From contig NZ_JADPKS010000126.1 of the NCBI RefSeq assembly GCF_023074175.1, positions 53,882 through 117,881 on the forward strand: a DNA stretch of 64,000 nucleotides. The letters run 5' to 3'. The notes beneath the pieces are model-generated. The model had not been told where the DNA came from. It saw only the letters and a list, made by a program, of their open reading frames with translations, and ran no database searches. Both the position numbers and the translations under genes were made by a program. This document shows, piece after piece, positions 18,618 through 26,339 of this stretch. Position 1 is the first letter of the stretch. Each line of letters opens with the position of its first letter. Origin of the DNA: Bradyrhizobium sp. 139 (lineage in GTDB: Bacteria; Pseudomonadota; Alphaproteobacteria; Rhizobiales; Xanthobacteraceae).

Positions 18618-19304
18618 ATGTCGACACCGCTCCAGATCGGACTTCTGGTGTTTCCGCGCGTCACCCAGCTCGACTTCACCGGCCCCTTGCAGGTGTTCTC
18701 TTCCGTCCCCGGCGCCAAGCTGCACCTGGTCTGGAAACGGATCGAACCGGTGCCGAGCGACTCCGTGCTGACGCTGACACCGACCACGACATTCGCCGAC
18801 TGCCCGCAGCTCGACGTGATCTGCGTGCCCGGCGGCAGCGGCACCAACGATCTGCTCAATGACGAGGAGGTGCTGGATTTCCTGCGCAGCCAGGCGGAGA
18901 GCGCAAAGTACATCACCTCGGTCTGCACGGGATCGCTGGCGCTCGGCGCTGCCGGCCTGTTGAAAGGCTACCGCGCCGCCACCCATTGGAGCGCGATGGA
19001 GATGCTTGGCCAATTCGGTGCAACGCCGACCAGGACGCGCGTCTGCGTCGACCGCAACCGCATCACCGGCGGCGGCGTCACCGCAGGAATCGATTTTGCG
19101 CTGACGCTGGTGTCGATCATGGTCAACCGCACCACCGCGGAGGCGATCCAGCCTCAGCTCGAATACAATCCCGCCCCGCCTTTCAATTCGGGCTCGCCCG
19201 ACACCGCGCCGGCCGAGGTGCTTGCGTTGCTGAAGCAACGCGGCGCGCAGAACCAGGCGCGGCGCCTCGAAGCGGTGAAGCGCGCAGCTGAAAGGGTGAT
19301 ATAG
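18618..19304 (+). CDS. DJ-1/PfpI family protein (isonitrile hydratase-like)
   Basis: 228 residues from the ATG at 18618, set by TGGAGG five bases upstream. The sequence begins PLQIGLLVFPRVTQLDFTGPLQVFSSV and has the nucleophile-elbow motif TSVCTGSLALGAAGLLKGYRAATHW with the conserved Cys (about 102) and downstream THW. This pattern is that of isonitrile hydratase (InhA) and relatives, which convert isonitriles to N-formamides, though many members have untested activity. Divergent from the GlxA regulator, whose sensor domain is homologous to it. Confidence 0.87.
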   Translation: MSTPLQIGLLVFPRVTQLDFTGPLQVFSSVPGAKLHLVWKRIEPVPSDSVLTLTPTTTFADCPQLDVICVPGGSGTNDLLNDEEVLDFLRSQAESAKYITSVCTGSLALGAAGLLKGYRAATHWSAMEMLGQFGATPTRTRVCVDRNRITGGGVTAGIDFALTLVSIMVNRTTAEAIQPQLEYNPAPPFNSGSPDTAPAEVLALLKQRGAQNQARRLEAVKRAAERVI

Positions 19305-19457
19305 CACGCGCGGTCCCGCTCGTGTCGCGACACAGCGCGACGCCTCTTCAGCGCCGCACTGCTGACACGACGCTGTCAGGAGCCTGTCGCGATAATCCGG
19401 GCTGCGACCGACACCCACAGACGCTTGCCGGTCGCATGCGCACAGGAGGGCGTGACC

Positions 19458-20111
19458 GTGGCGCGATACCGGCTGCACTGTGTTGGAGCTTCGGGCAATT
19501 CGTTCAAGGTCGCGCTATTCCTCAACTCCGCCGGGCTCGACTGGGAGCCTATCGGCGTTGACTTCGCCGGCGGCGAGACCCGCGCCCCTGACTGGCGGGC
19601 CGCAACCAACGTCATGGGCGAAGTCCCTGTCCTCGAGGCCGATGGCCGGCAAATGAGCCAGTCGGGCGCGATCCTGCTGTGGCTCGCAGAGACCCACGGC
19701 GTGTTCGGTCCAACGCGCGAGGAGACATTCGAGACGAGACGCTGGCTGCTGTTCGACAACCACAAATTCACGTCGAGCTTCGCTCAGCACCGGTTTCAGC
19801 GCTGCTTCATGCCCGAGCCCGCCCACCCCGCCGTGCTCGCTTATCTGCGGGCACGAACCGAAAGCGCGTTCTCGATCGTCGACAAACACCTCTCCGACCG
19901 CCGCTTCATGCTGGGCGACCGGCTGACCATCGTCGATTTCTCGCTGCTGGGCTATTTGTACTATCCGACCGAGGAGACGGGTTTCGATCTTGGCGCCGCT
20001 TTCCCCGCCATCGACGCCTGGCGCCGGCGTGTCGCCGAGTTGCCCGGCTGGAAGCCGCCCTATGAGATGATGCCGGTCGGCAACTCACCGCCGCTCCATC
20101 TCTATCTCTGA
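19458..20111 (+). CDS. Glutathione S-transferase family protein
   Basis: 217 residues with a GTG start at 19458, preferred because AGGAGGG lies seven bases upstream. The N-terminal thioredoxin-like domain has RYRLHCVGASGNSFKVALFLNSAGLDWE, where a Ser replaces the usual catalytic region, and EVPVLEADGRQMSQSGAIL with the cis-Pro and Gln-Ser glutathione site. The C-terminal helical domain has MLGDRLTIVDFSLLGYLYY, the conserved N-capping motif. Substrate unknown. A hairpin terminator follows. Confidence 0.9.
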   Translation: MARYRLHCVGASGNSFKVALFLNSAGLDWEPIGVDFAGGETRAPDWRAATNVMGEVPVLEADGRQMSQSGAILLWLAETHGVFGPTREETFETRRWLLFDNHKFTSSFAQHRFQRCFMPEPAHPAVLAYLRARTESAFSIVDKHLSDRRFMLGDRLTIVDFSLLGYLYYPTEETGFDLGAAFPAIDAWRRRVAELPGWKPPYEMMPVGNSPPLHLYL

Positions 20112-20149
20112 CAAGCCGGCAAAGAGTGGAACAAACAGATCAAAGAAAT

Positions 20150-20180
20150 AGGCCGCTCGGTTTCCCAAGCGGCCTTTCCT
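20150..20180 (+). terminator. Terminator after the GST gene
   Basis: AGGCCGCT pairs with AGCGGCCT across a ten-base loop, followed by TTCCTGTCTT. Confidence 0.75.
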
Positions 20181-20475
20181 GTCTTACGGCGGCTGCACAT
20201 TCCATCGGGCGATTTCGGAGCTTCCAGACCGGGGGCCTATCTCCCGATCGAGTCCTGGTCGGCGGCCGCTGCATCTCGGGACAGTCGCGAACTGTTGCCC
20301 GAACCGAACGCGATGGTCTCCCATCTCCGTAAGATGGGATCATTGAGCCGCATCGCTCGTGCGACGGCAATCGGCGCGCAGGCGGCATCCCCGCTGTTCC
20401 CATTGTCCACAGCGGCATGAGGCGGATGCGGGTGCATCCAATCCGGTGCTGAAGATTCGCGCGCGGCCGAAGGGC
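20181..20475. other. Non-coding gap between GST and NDUFA12 genes
   Basis: About 300 bp with no convincing gene on either strand. Open frames through it are shadows that lack ribosome sites and homologous-looking content. A small inverted motif GTCTCCCATCTCCGTAAGATGGGATC (20311-20341 region, arms CCCATCT/AGATGGG) lies inside and could act as the terminator of the minus-strand NDUFA12 gene or be part of a small RNA; nothing more is visible. Confidence 0.4.
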
Positions 20476-20883
20476 CTAGCCAGGCGTCCAGGGCTGATAG
20501 TCGCCCGTCGCCTTCGGACGCTTGCCGCTGGCGAGCGTCGAGCCCGAGGGACGGTAGGCCTTCGCCGTGCCGGTGAGATTCGGCTGGTGCGGCTTCTCCC
20601 ACTCGCGCGGCTGGTAGTTGACCTCGGTCGGCGGCACGTCGACGACGTGATGGATCCAGCCGTGCCAGGACGGCGGGATGCGGCTTGCCTCGGCGTAGCC
20701 GTTGTAGATGACCCAGCGCCGCTCGAAGCCGAGCGTCGGATCGATCGCCCCGCCGCGGGTGCGATAATAGAGATTGCCCTGCTCGTCCTGGCCGACCAGT
20801 TCCCCGTACCGCTTGGTCCAGAGTTGGGTGCCAAAGGTCTGGCCACTCCACCAGGTGAAGAACTTCAGGAAGAACTGTTTCAT
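20476..20883 (-). CDS. NADH:ubiquinone oxidoreductase accessory subunit NDUFA12 family
   Basis: 135 residues from the ATG at 20883. The protein starts MKQFFLKFFTWWSGQTFGTQLWTKRYGELVG and has the NDUFA12 core DEQGNLYYRTR, RRWVIYNGYAEASRIPPSWHGWIHH and the PTEVNYQPREWEKPHQPNLTGT tail. In alphaproteobacteria and mitochondria this is a supernumerary complex I subunit, encoded away from the nuo operon. In many Rhizobiales it lies beside the DUF2155 gene; here 6.4 kb separates them. An in-frame upstream extension to 21018 is not conserved in type and has no ribosome site. Confidence 0.93.
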   Translation of the reverse strand: MKQFFLKFFTWWSGQTFGTQLWTKRYGELVGQDEQGNLYYRTRGGAIDPTLGFERRWVIYNGYAEASRIPPSWHGWIHHVVDVPPTEVNYQPREWEKPHQPNLTGTAKAYRPSGSTLASGKRPKATGDYQPWTPG

Positions 20884-21127
20884 GCGGCAAGGACCCTGCT
20901 TCGTGAGGCCCTGATGGCATCCGGGCGGCGAAATGTCCAGTTCGGCGGGTGCGGCCGTGCCCACGCAAATGTGTTGACCGCCGCAGACCAAGCCGCAAAT
21001 CGGTCGCGATCCGTTCATGCCGGGTACAGCGACCGCGTGAAAATCTCTCCCTCACACGCGCACAGCCGCGTGAACCAGGAACCACTGCCCTCTCAAGGGG
21101 TTTGCTTGCGGGAAAAGGAGTTTTGAC

Positions 21128-21769
21128 ATGAACAGTCTGAGAGTTTTGAGCGCCGCGGCAGCTCTGGCGCTGGTTATTCCGTTGGCGACGCCGAGCTTCG
21201 CGCAAGGTCCGGGCCGTGGCGGTGGCGGTGGCGGTCATATTGGCGGCGGCGGGGGCGCTCACTTCGGTGGTGGCGGCGGCGGTGGTGCTCATTTCGGTGG
21301 TGGCGGCGGCGCCCGCATGGGCGGTGGCTTTGGCGGCGGGGCGCGGATCGGCGGTGGCGGTGGTGGTGGTCACTTCGCGGCCGGACCTGCAATGCGTCCT
21401 GGCGGCGGCGCCGGACCGTCCTTCAGCGGCGGCGGTGGCCGCAACTTCGCAGCCGCGGGCAACCATTGGCGTGGCGGAGGCGGCAACTGGCACGGTGGCG
21501 GCTGGCGTCGTCACGGTGGCGGCTTCTGGCCGGGCGTCGCGGCGGGTGCGGCAATCGGCGGCCTCGGCTCCTACGCCTATTATGGCGGCGGGTACTACAA
21601 CGACCCCTACTACTATGGCGACGACAGCTACTACGACGAGCCGTCGGTGGCGGTGGTGCCCGATAGCGGCGGCGACTCGTCGGCTTATTGCGCTCAGCGC
21701 TTCAAGTCCTACGACCCGGCCTCGGGCACGTATCTCGGTTATGACGGCCAGCGTCATCCCTGCCCGTAA
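21128..21769 (+). CDS. Secreted glycine-rich BA14K family protein
   Basis: 213 residues. Signal peptide 1-26 (ending PSFAQ), then about 110 residues dominated by Gly runs with His/Phe/Ala. A hydrophobic WPGVAAGAAIGGLGSYAYY segment follows, then a Tyr/Asp-rich stretch. The C-terminus AYCAQRFKSYDPASGTYLGYDGQRHPC is the BA14K signature first known from a Brucella immunoreactive lectin-like protein. Probably surface-exposed. The AAGGAG ribosome site lies eight bases before the ATG, and a terminator follows. Confidence 0.85.
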   Translation: MNSLRVLSAAAALALVIPLATPSFAQGPGRGGGGGGHIGGGGGAHFGGGGGGGAHFGGGGGARMGGGFGGGARIGGGGGGGHFAAGPAMRPGGGAGPSFSGGGGRNFAAAGNHWRGGGGNWHGGGWRRHGGGFWPGVAAGAAIGGLGSYAYYGGGYYNDPYYYGDDSYYDEPSVAVVPDSGGDSSAYCAQRFKSYDPASGTYLGYDGQRHPCP

Positions 21770-21792
21770 GCAGATCTTAAACACCTGAAGGA

Positions 21793-21826
21793 AGAGGCGT
21801 CGCATCGATGCGGCGCCTCTTTCATT
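21793..21826 (+). terminator. Terminator after the BA14K gene
   Basis: AGAGGCG(T)CGCAT and ATGCG(G)CGCCTCT form a long stem with a minimal loop, followed by TTCATTTG. Confidence 0.8.
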
Positions 21827-22016
21827 TGTCGCGCGCTCATCGCCTGTTTCGCGCGCAACGCGCGCATTACGTGCGAGGTCCTGTCCATGTAAGCGCGCGG
21901 GGACCTCTATTCACCGCACCGTGCATATCTACAATGATCCAATCCCAAATTGACCCGTCCCGCGATTCGCCTATATCACCAATGGATGTGGGGACTTCGA
22001 TCTGTTGGGAAATGTC

Positions 22017-22430
22017 ATGCCGCGTATCCTCGTGGTGGATGATGATCCGATGGTCGGCGCGACCATCGAGGTCCTCCTCCAACGTCAGGGCTTCGATGTC
22101 ACGATGGCCGACGGCGGAGAAACGGGGCTCGCTGCGCTCGAAGCGCAGACGTTTGACGTGATGCTGGTCGACATCTTCATGCCGCACATGCGCGGCTTCG
22201 AATCCATCCGCATCTTTCACGAGCGCGCGCCGGCGATCCCTCTGATCGCGATGTCGGGCTACGCCTTCGCCTCGTCTGCCTCGCCCTCCCCCGATTTCCT
22301 CCGCATGGCACTGGAACTCGGCGCGACACGCTGCCTGCGCAAGCCGTTCACGCCGGACGCGCTGCTGACCACGATCCGGGAATGCCTCGGCGAGGCCGCG
22401 CAGCCGAAGGACAAGAAAGAAGCACCTTGA
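22017..22430 (+). CDS. Response regulator receiver protein
   Basis: 137 residues, a receiver domain only. VDDDP (7-11) gives the acidic pocket, D52 in MLVDIFMPH is the phosphoacceptor, ISMSGY-like switch residues (LIAMSGYAF) and CLRKPF with the conserved Lys follow. The ATG at 22017 is preferred over a TTG 12 bases upstream. Its stop overlaps a TTG start of the hybrid kinase that follows, which points to a dedicated pair. Confidence 0.9.
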   Translation: MPRILVVDDDPMVGATIEVLLQRQGFDVTMADGGETGLAALEAQTFDVMLVDIFMPHMRGFESIRIFHERAPAIPLIAMSGYAFASSASPSPDFLRMALELGATRCLRKPFTPDALLTTIRECLGEAAQPKDKKEAP

Positions 22431-24685
22431 TCCGAACGCAGCGCGTCATCCTTGGTGCTGGACTTGCAATCCTCCTGATCATCACCGCCGCCTCGATCGG
22501 ACTCGACGTCAAGTCGCGGTCCGATGCCGCCTGGGTCAACCACACCGTCGAGGTGCTGAAGAAGATCTCCGACGTGCGCCTGCTGCTTCGCCACGTCGAG
22601 AGCGCCGCGCGCGGCTTCGAGATCTACCGGAGCGACAGCTTCGCCGACGAGTTTCGAACGACACAGGACCGGATCGCACCGACTCTCGCCGACCTCGAAC
22701 GCGCGGTGCGGGACAATCGCGACCAGGACGAACTGGTGAAGACGACCGTGCCGCTGGTCAGACGGCGGTTCGATATCGCGGCGGAGGCAATGCGGCTGCG
22801 CGCCGCTGATGACCAGACCGGCATTGCAGCGCTTCAGAGCAAGGCCGAGGGCCGCGGCCTGATGGACGTGATCGTGGCCAATCTCGACCGGCTGGCCGCG
22901 GGCGAGGAGAAGCTGCTGGCGGCCCGTGAAGCGGACTCTCGCCGCACCGGCATCGTGCTGCTCGGCATCGACGTGATCGGCGCGCTGGTGATCCTGCTGC
23001 TAGTCGTACTGCTGATGCGCGAGAGCCAGCGTACCACGGTCGCACTGAAGAGCACGCTGCTGGAGACCACGGCCGCCAAGGAAGTGCTTGAGGCGGCGGT
23101 GGCCGAGCGCACCGAACATCTCGTCAACGCGCATGACGAACTGCGCCTGTCGGTCAACGTGCTCCAAAGCACGTTCCACAGCATGGCCGAGGCTGTGCTG
23201 GTCATTGACGCCGAGGGCAACGTCCTGCTGTCGAATCCGGCCGCGGAGCGCATGCTGCTCCACCGGACCGGCATGAACCTTGGCAATCTGCGTGCGCTGT
23301 CCGAGGTGTTTCACGGCGACGGCGTCACCCCGCTCAAGGCCGACGAGCTGCCGTCGGCACGCGTGCTGCGCGGCGGGTCGTTCGAGAATCTAGAGATGAT
23401 CGTCCGCCCCCACAGCGGCAATCCTCCCCGTCACCTCATGGTCAGCGGCCGGCCGATGCTTGACGGACACGGCAACGTCTCCGGGGCGGTCCTGGTCTAT
23501 CACGACGCGACCATTTCGCGCGAGACCGAGCGGCAACTGCACCAGTCGCAGAAGCTGGACGCGATCGGCAAGCTGACCGGGGGCGTCGCGCACGACTTCA
23601 ACAACATGCTGACGGTGATCTCCGGCAATACGGAGACGTTGGTGGCGAGCCTGAAACAGCAGCCGGAGCTCCAGCACACGGCGCGGCTGATCGACGATGC
23701 CGCGCAGCGCTGTGCCGAGCTGATCCAGCATCTGCTGGCCTTCGCGCGCAAGCAGCCGCTCGAGCCACGCAATGTCGAGATCAACGCCGCGATATCAGAT
23801 ATCGCAAAGCTGCTGCGCCCTACTCTCGGCGAGCAGGTCCAGATCGAGACCGTCCTCGAACAGGGGCCGATGACCTCGCATATCGATCCCTCCAGGCTCA
23901 CCAACGCCGTGCTCAACATGGCCATCAACGCGCGCGACGCCATGCCGAATGGCGGCAAGCTGCTGCTCGAGACCCACCGCGTCGTGCTCGATGAGGCCTA
24001 TGCGCAGGCCAATCCTGACGTGCGGCCCGGGCCTTACGTGATGCTCGCGGTCAGCGACACCGGCACCGGCATGCCGCCCGACGTCGAGGAGAAGGCGTTC
24101 GAGCCGTTCTTCACCACCAAGGAGGTCGGCAAGGGAAGCGGCCTCGGCCTCTCCATGGTCTACGGCTTCGTCAAGCAGTCCGGCGGCCACATCAAGATCT
24201 ACAGCGAGGAAGGCCACGGCACCACGATCAAGCTCTATCTGCCGCCGGGCGAAGGCATGGCGGAAGCTATCGCCCCCGCCGCGCCGACGGCCGAAGGCGG
24301 CGCCGAGACCATTTTCGTGGTCGAGGACGACACGCTGGTGCGCAACTTCGTCACTGCGCAGCTGCAGAGCCTCGGCTACAACACGGTCGCCGCGCCCGAC
24401 AGCCGGGCCGCGCTGCAACTCATCGAGGCCGGCCAGGGCTTCGACCTGCTGTTCACCGACGTCGTCATCCCCGGCGGCATGAGCGGTCGCGAGCTCGCCG
24501 AGGAGGTCGCGAAGCGGCGGCCGGGGCTGAAGGTGCTCTACACCTCCGGCTACACCGACAACGCCATCGTCCACCACGGCAAGCTCGACGACGGCGTGAT
24601 GCTGCTGACAAAACCCTACCGCCGCAATCAGCTCGCCGAGATGATCAGGAAGGCGTTGAACGGCGGCGGGATGGCGGCGAGCTAG
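22427..24685 (+). CDS. Hybrid sensor histidine kinase (CHASE3-PAS-HisKA-HATPase-REC)
   Basis: 752 residues from a TTG at 22427 that overlaps the preceding stop as TTGA; an upstream frame to 22382 would overlap the receiver gene further. TM1 about 5-24, a CHASE3-like domain (ESAARGFEIYRSDSF) about 30-175, TM2 about 185-205, and a PAS domain about 245-370 (VLVIDAEGNVLLSNPAAERML). HisKA has GGVAHDFNNML (H389), the ATPase NMAINARDAMPNGG and DTGTGMP, and the C-terminal receiver has phosphoacceptor D678 in LFTDVVIPGG. Input signal unknown; the receiver upstream is the likely partner. Confidence 0.92.
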   Translation: MIRTQRVILGAGLAILLIITAASIGLDVKSRSDAAWVNHTVEVLKKISDVRLLLRHVESAARGFEIYRSDSFADEFRTTQDRIAPTLADLERAVRDNRDQDELVKTTVPLVRRRFDIAAEAMRLRAADDQTGIAALQSKAEGRGLMDVIVANLDRLAAGEEKLLAAREADSRRTGIVLLGIDVIGALVILLLVVLLMRESQRTTVALKSTLLETTAAKEVLEAAVAERTEHLVNAHDELRLSVNVLQSTFHSMAEAVLVIDAEGNVLLSNPAAERMLLHRTGMNLGNLRALSEVFHGDGVTPLKADELPSARVLRGGSFENLEMIVRPHSGNPPRHLMVSGRPMLDGHGNVSGAVLVYHDATISRETERQLHQSQKLDAIGKLTGGVAHDFNNMLTVISGNTETLVASLKQQPELQHTARLIDDAAQRCAELIQHLLAFARKQPLEPRNVEINAAISDIAKLLRPTLGEQVQIETVLEQGPMTSHIDPSRLTNAVLNMAINARDAMPNGGKLLLETHRVVLDEAYAQANPDVRPGPYVMLAVSDTGTGMPPDVEEKAFEPFFTTKEVGKGSGLGLSMVYGFVKQSGGHIKIYSEEGHGTTIKLYLPPGEGMAEAIAPAAPTAEGGAETIFVVEDDTLVRNFVTAQLQSLGYNTVAAPDSRAALQLIEAGQGFDLLFTDVVIPGGMSGRELAEEVAKRRPGLKVLYTSGYTDNAIVHHGKLDDGVMLLTKPYRRNQLAEMIRKALNGGGMAAS

Positions 24686-25578
24686 CGCGTCGCCAGCACC
24701 ACGGCTGCGAGCGTGAAGATCAGCGCCGCGATCTGCCCTGGCCCCAGCGGCTCGTGCAGCGCGAGCGCCGAGGCCGCGACGCCGATCACCGGCACCGCCA
24801 TGGTGCCGATGGCGGCGACGGAGGCCGGCAGGCGCGCCAGCGCGGCGAACCAGCTGACATAGGCGATGCAGAACTGCACCACGGTCGAATAGACCAGCAG
24901 CCACCAGCCGACAGGCGTCACCAGCTCCAGATGCGTGATCTCGACCCATAGGCCGATGATCGAGATCGGCAGGCAGCCGATCCCGATCTGCCAGGCCGCG
25001 GCCGTGATCGGCGGCAGATGGATGGGGTACTTCTTCGAAAACACCGTGCCGATGGCGAAGCCGAGCGCGCCGCACAGCGCCATGATGATGCCCGGCAGCT
25101 TTTCCGCGCTGGCCGCAAAGCCGTTGCCGCCCATGATCGACGCGATGCCGGCAAAGGCCATCACCAGCGCGATGGTGCGCAGGACCGTCGGTCGCTCGCC
25201 CAGCACCGGCCAGGCGATCAGCGAGGCCCAGACCGGCATGGTGTAGGCGATCAGCGCCGCCTCGCTGGCCGGCAGCCAGAGCAGCGCCAGCCCCATCAGC
25301 ACCATCCAGCCGGTGACGTTGAGGATTGCGGCGGTCACGAGCCGCGGCCAGATCGCAGGTTCGACCTTGAGGCTCTGCCGGCGGATCAGCGCGAGGGCGG
25401 CGAGCAGCACCGCGCCCAGCACCCCCGTCACCCCGCGCAGGGTCAGCGGCGGCAGCTCGGAGAGCAGGAATTTCGTCACCGGCCAGTTGAAACCCCAGCC
25501 CACCGAAGTGATGGCGAGGAACATCAGGCCGGCCGGGGCGATGCGTGGCCGCAGCACCGGTCGAGTCGAATCAAGCAT
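24682..25578 (-). CDS. EamA/DMT family transporter
   Basis: 298 residues with about ten transmembrane helices in two EamA repeats (about 10-140 and 155-290). The second repeat begins around GIIMALCGALGFAIGTVFSKKY. Drug/metabolite transporter superfamily; substrate unknown, amino acids or small metabolites being common. Convergent with the hybrid kinase gene, whose stop it overlaps by four bases. Confidence 0.9.
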   Translation of the reverse strand: MLDSTRPVLRPRIAPAGLMFLAITSVGWGFNWPVTKFLLSELPPLTLRGVTGVLGAVLLAALALIRRQSLKVEPAIWPRLVTAAILNVTGWMVLMGLALLWLPASEAALIAYTMPVWASLIAWPVLGERPTVLRTIALVMAFAGIASIMGGNGFAASAEKLPGIIMALCGALGFAIGTVFSKKYPIHLPPITAAAWQIGIGCLPISIIGLWVEITHLELVTPVGWWLLVYSTVVQFCIAYVSWFAALARLPASVAAIGTMAVPVIGVAASALALHEPLGPGQIAALIFTLAAVVLATR

Positions 25579-25850
25579 GTGGGCAGTCCGGCAAAATCGG
25601 GCTCAGCTTGGCGCGGATTCGCCCCCCGTACCACCACCCCGGCGGGCATGCCTGCCCTCACCTTCCGTACCGCTACGTGAGTCCCGCCGAGGCAAGCCCG
25701 TTGCCCAAAAATATACCTGCCCTGTGAACAGCGGGATGAAGCCTTCGTATGGTCACGGCAGATAAATTTTTTTGGTTGGGAATCCCTGAGGACTCACCGA
25801 TACTTGCCCTCACAACATGCGCGGGCTTGCCCCCTGTTTTCCCCCGCTGT

Positions 25851-25897
25851 CCACCATATTTAGTATTTGATTCAGGAACTCGCACTAGTTCTTGACG
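25851..25897 (+). promoter_or_regulatory. Two candidate NrdR boxes upstream of nrdJ
   Basis: CCACCATATTTAGTAT (25851-25866) matches 12 of 16 positions of the NrdR box form ACACTATATATAGTGT. A weaker copy, GCACTAGTTCTTGACG (25882-25897), matches 8 of 16 and starts exactly 31 bp later. Paired boxes about three helical turns apart are how NrdR sites are usually arranged. The site is about 440 bp from the start codon, which fits only if the leader is long. Confidence 0.45.
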
Positions 25898-25920
25898 GGC
25901 GCAACGGAGAGTCCTAGCTT
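25892..25920 (+). promoter_or_regulatory. Candidate sigma70 promoter for nrdJ
   Basis: TTGACG (25892-25897), a 17-base spacer and TAGCTT (25915-25920). The -35 is good and the -10 weak. The -35 lies inside the second candidate NrdR box, as expected for repression. Confidence 0.3.
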
Positions 25921-26339
25921 TCGGTCCGTTCGGCGCGAGTGTGTTTGCGTCCCGCCGGCACTCCCCAAAGGGTCTGCAAAATTGCACTCCGCCAAGCCAG
26001 ACGATGGCAGCGGGATGAGGGCTTGTCTGCCCGCGGAAGCGGACTTTTCGGGCGCCAGAACGGGCCGGCAACAGGCTCGGATGGCAATCGGTTGAAGTGG
26101 CGTTTGGTTGAAGTGACGTTGCGGGCGTTGAACGCATGTCGGGTTCATCGCCTTGGGGGCGGATGGGTGTGGACATGCCGGCGGATGTGAACCATCGCGC
26201 CGGGATAAACGGAGCCGGATCACCGGCTGAACTGCGAAGCCTTAAGGCCGGCAAGGCCCGTCAAGGACTCGCGAAACGAAATAGCGACCCGGGCGCCCAG
26301 CGGAGGCGGTCCGGCTAGAAACAAGGACGGGGCAAGACC

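Larger units (their letters stand above)
25579..26339. other. Long intergenic region and probable nrdJ leader
   Basis: 761 bp with no supported gene. The part nearest the transporter is AT-rich; 25800-25920 holds candidate NrdR boxes and a promoter (separate entries); the remaining 420 bp before nrdJ would be a long 5' untranslated leader. I looked for a B12-box (GCCACTG plus AGGAGACCTGCC-type elements) and found none, so a cobalamin riboswitch is not supported. Short GC hairpins near 26215-26260 could matter for mRNA stability. Confidence 0.5.

Noticed and set aside
20237..21805. 522-codon minus-strand frame across NDUFA12 and BA14K regions
   Set aside because: Translation is dominated by antisense glycine codons and other-frame NDUFA12; both real genes are in other frames.
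26136..26318. Open frame just upstream of nrdJ
   Set aside because: No ribosome site, low protein-likeness and inside the probable leader.
25579..26339. Cobalamin riboswitch before nrdJ
   Set aside because: Expected because the enzyme uses B12, but no B12-box or the conserved GCCACTG element was seen.
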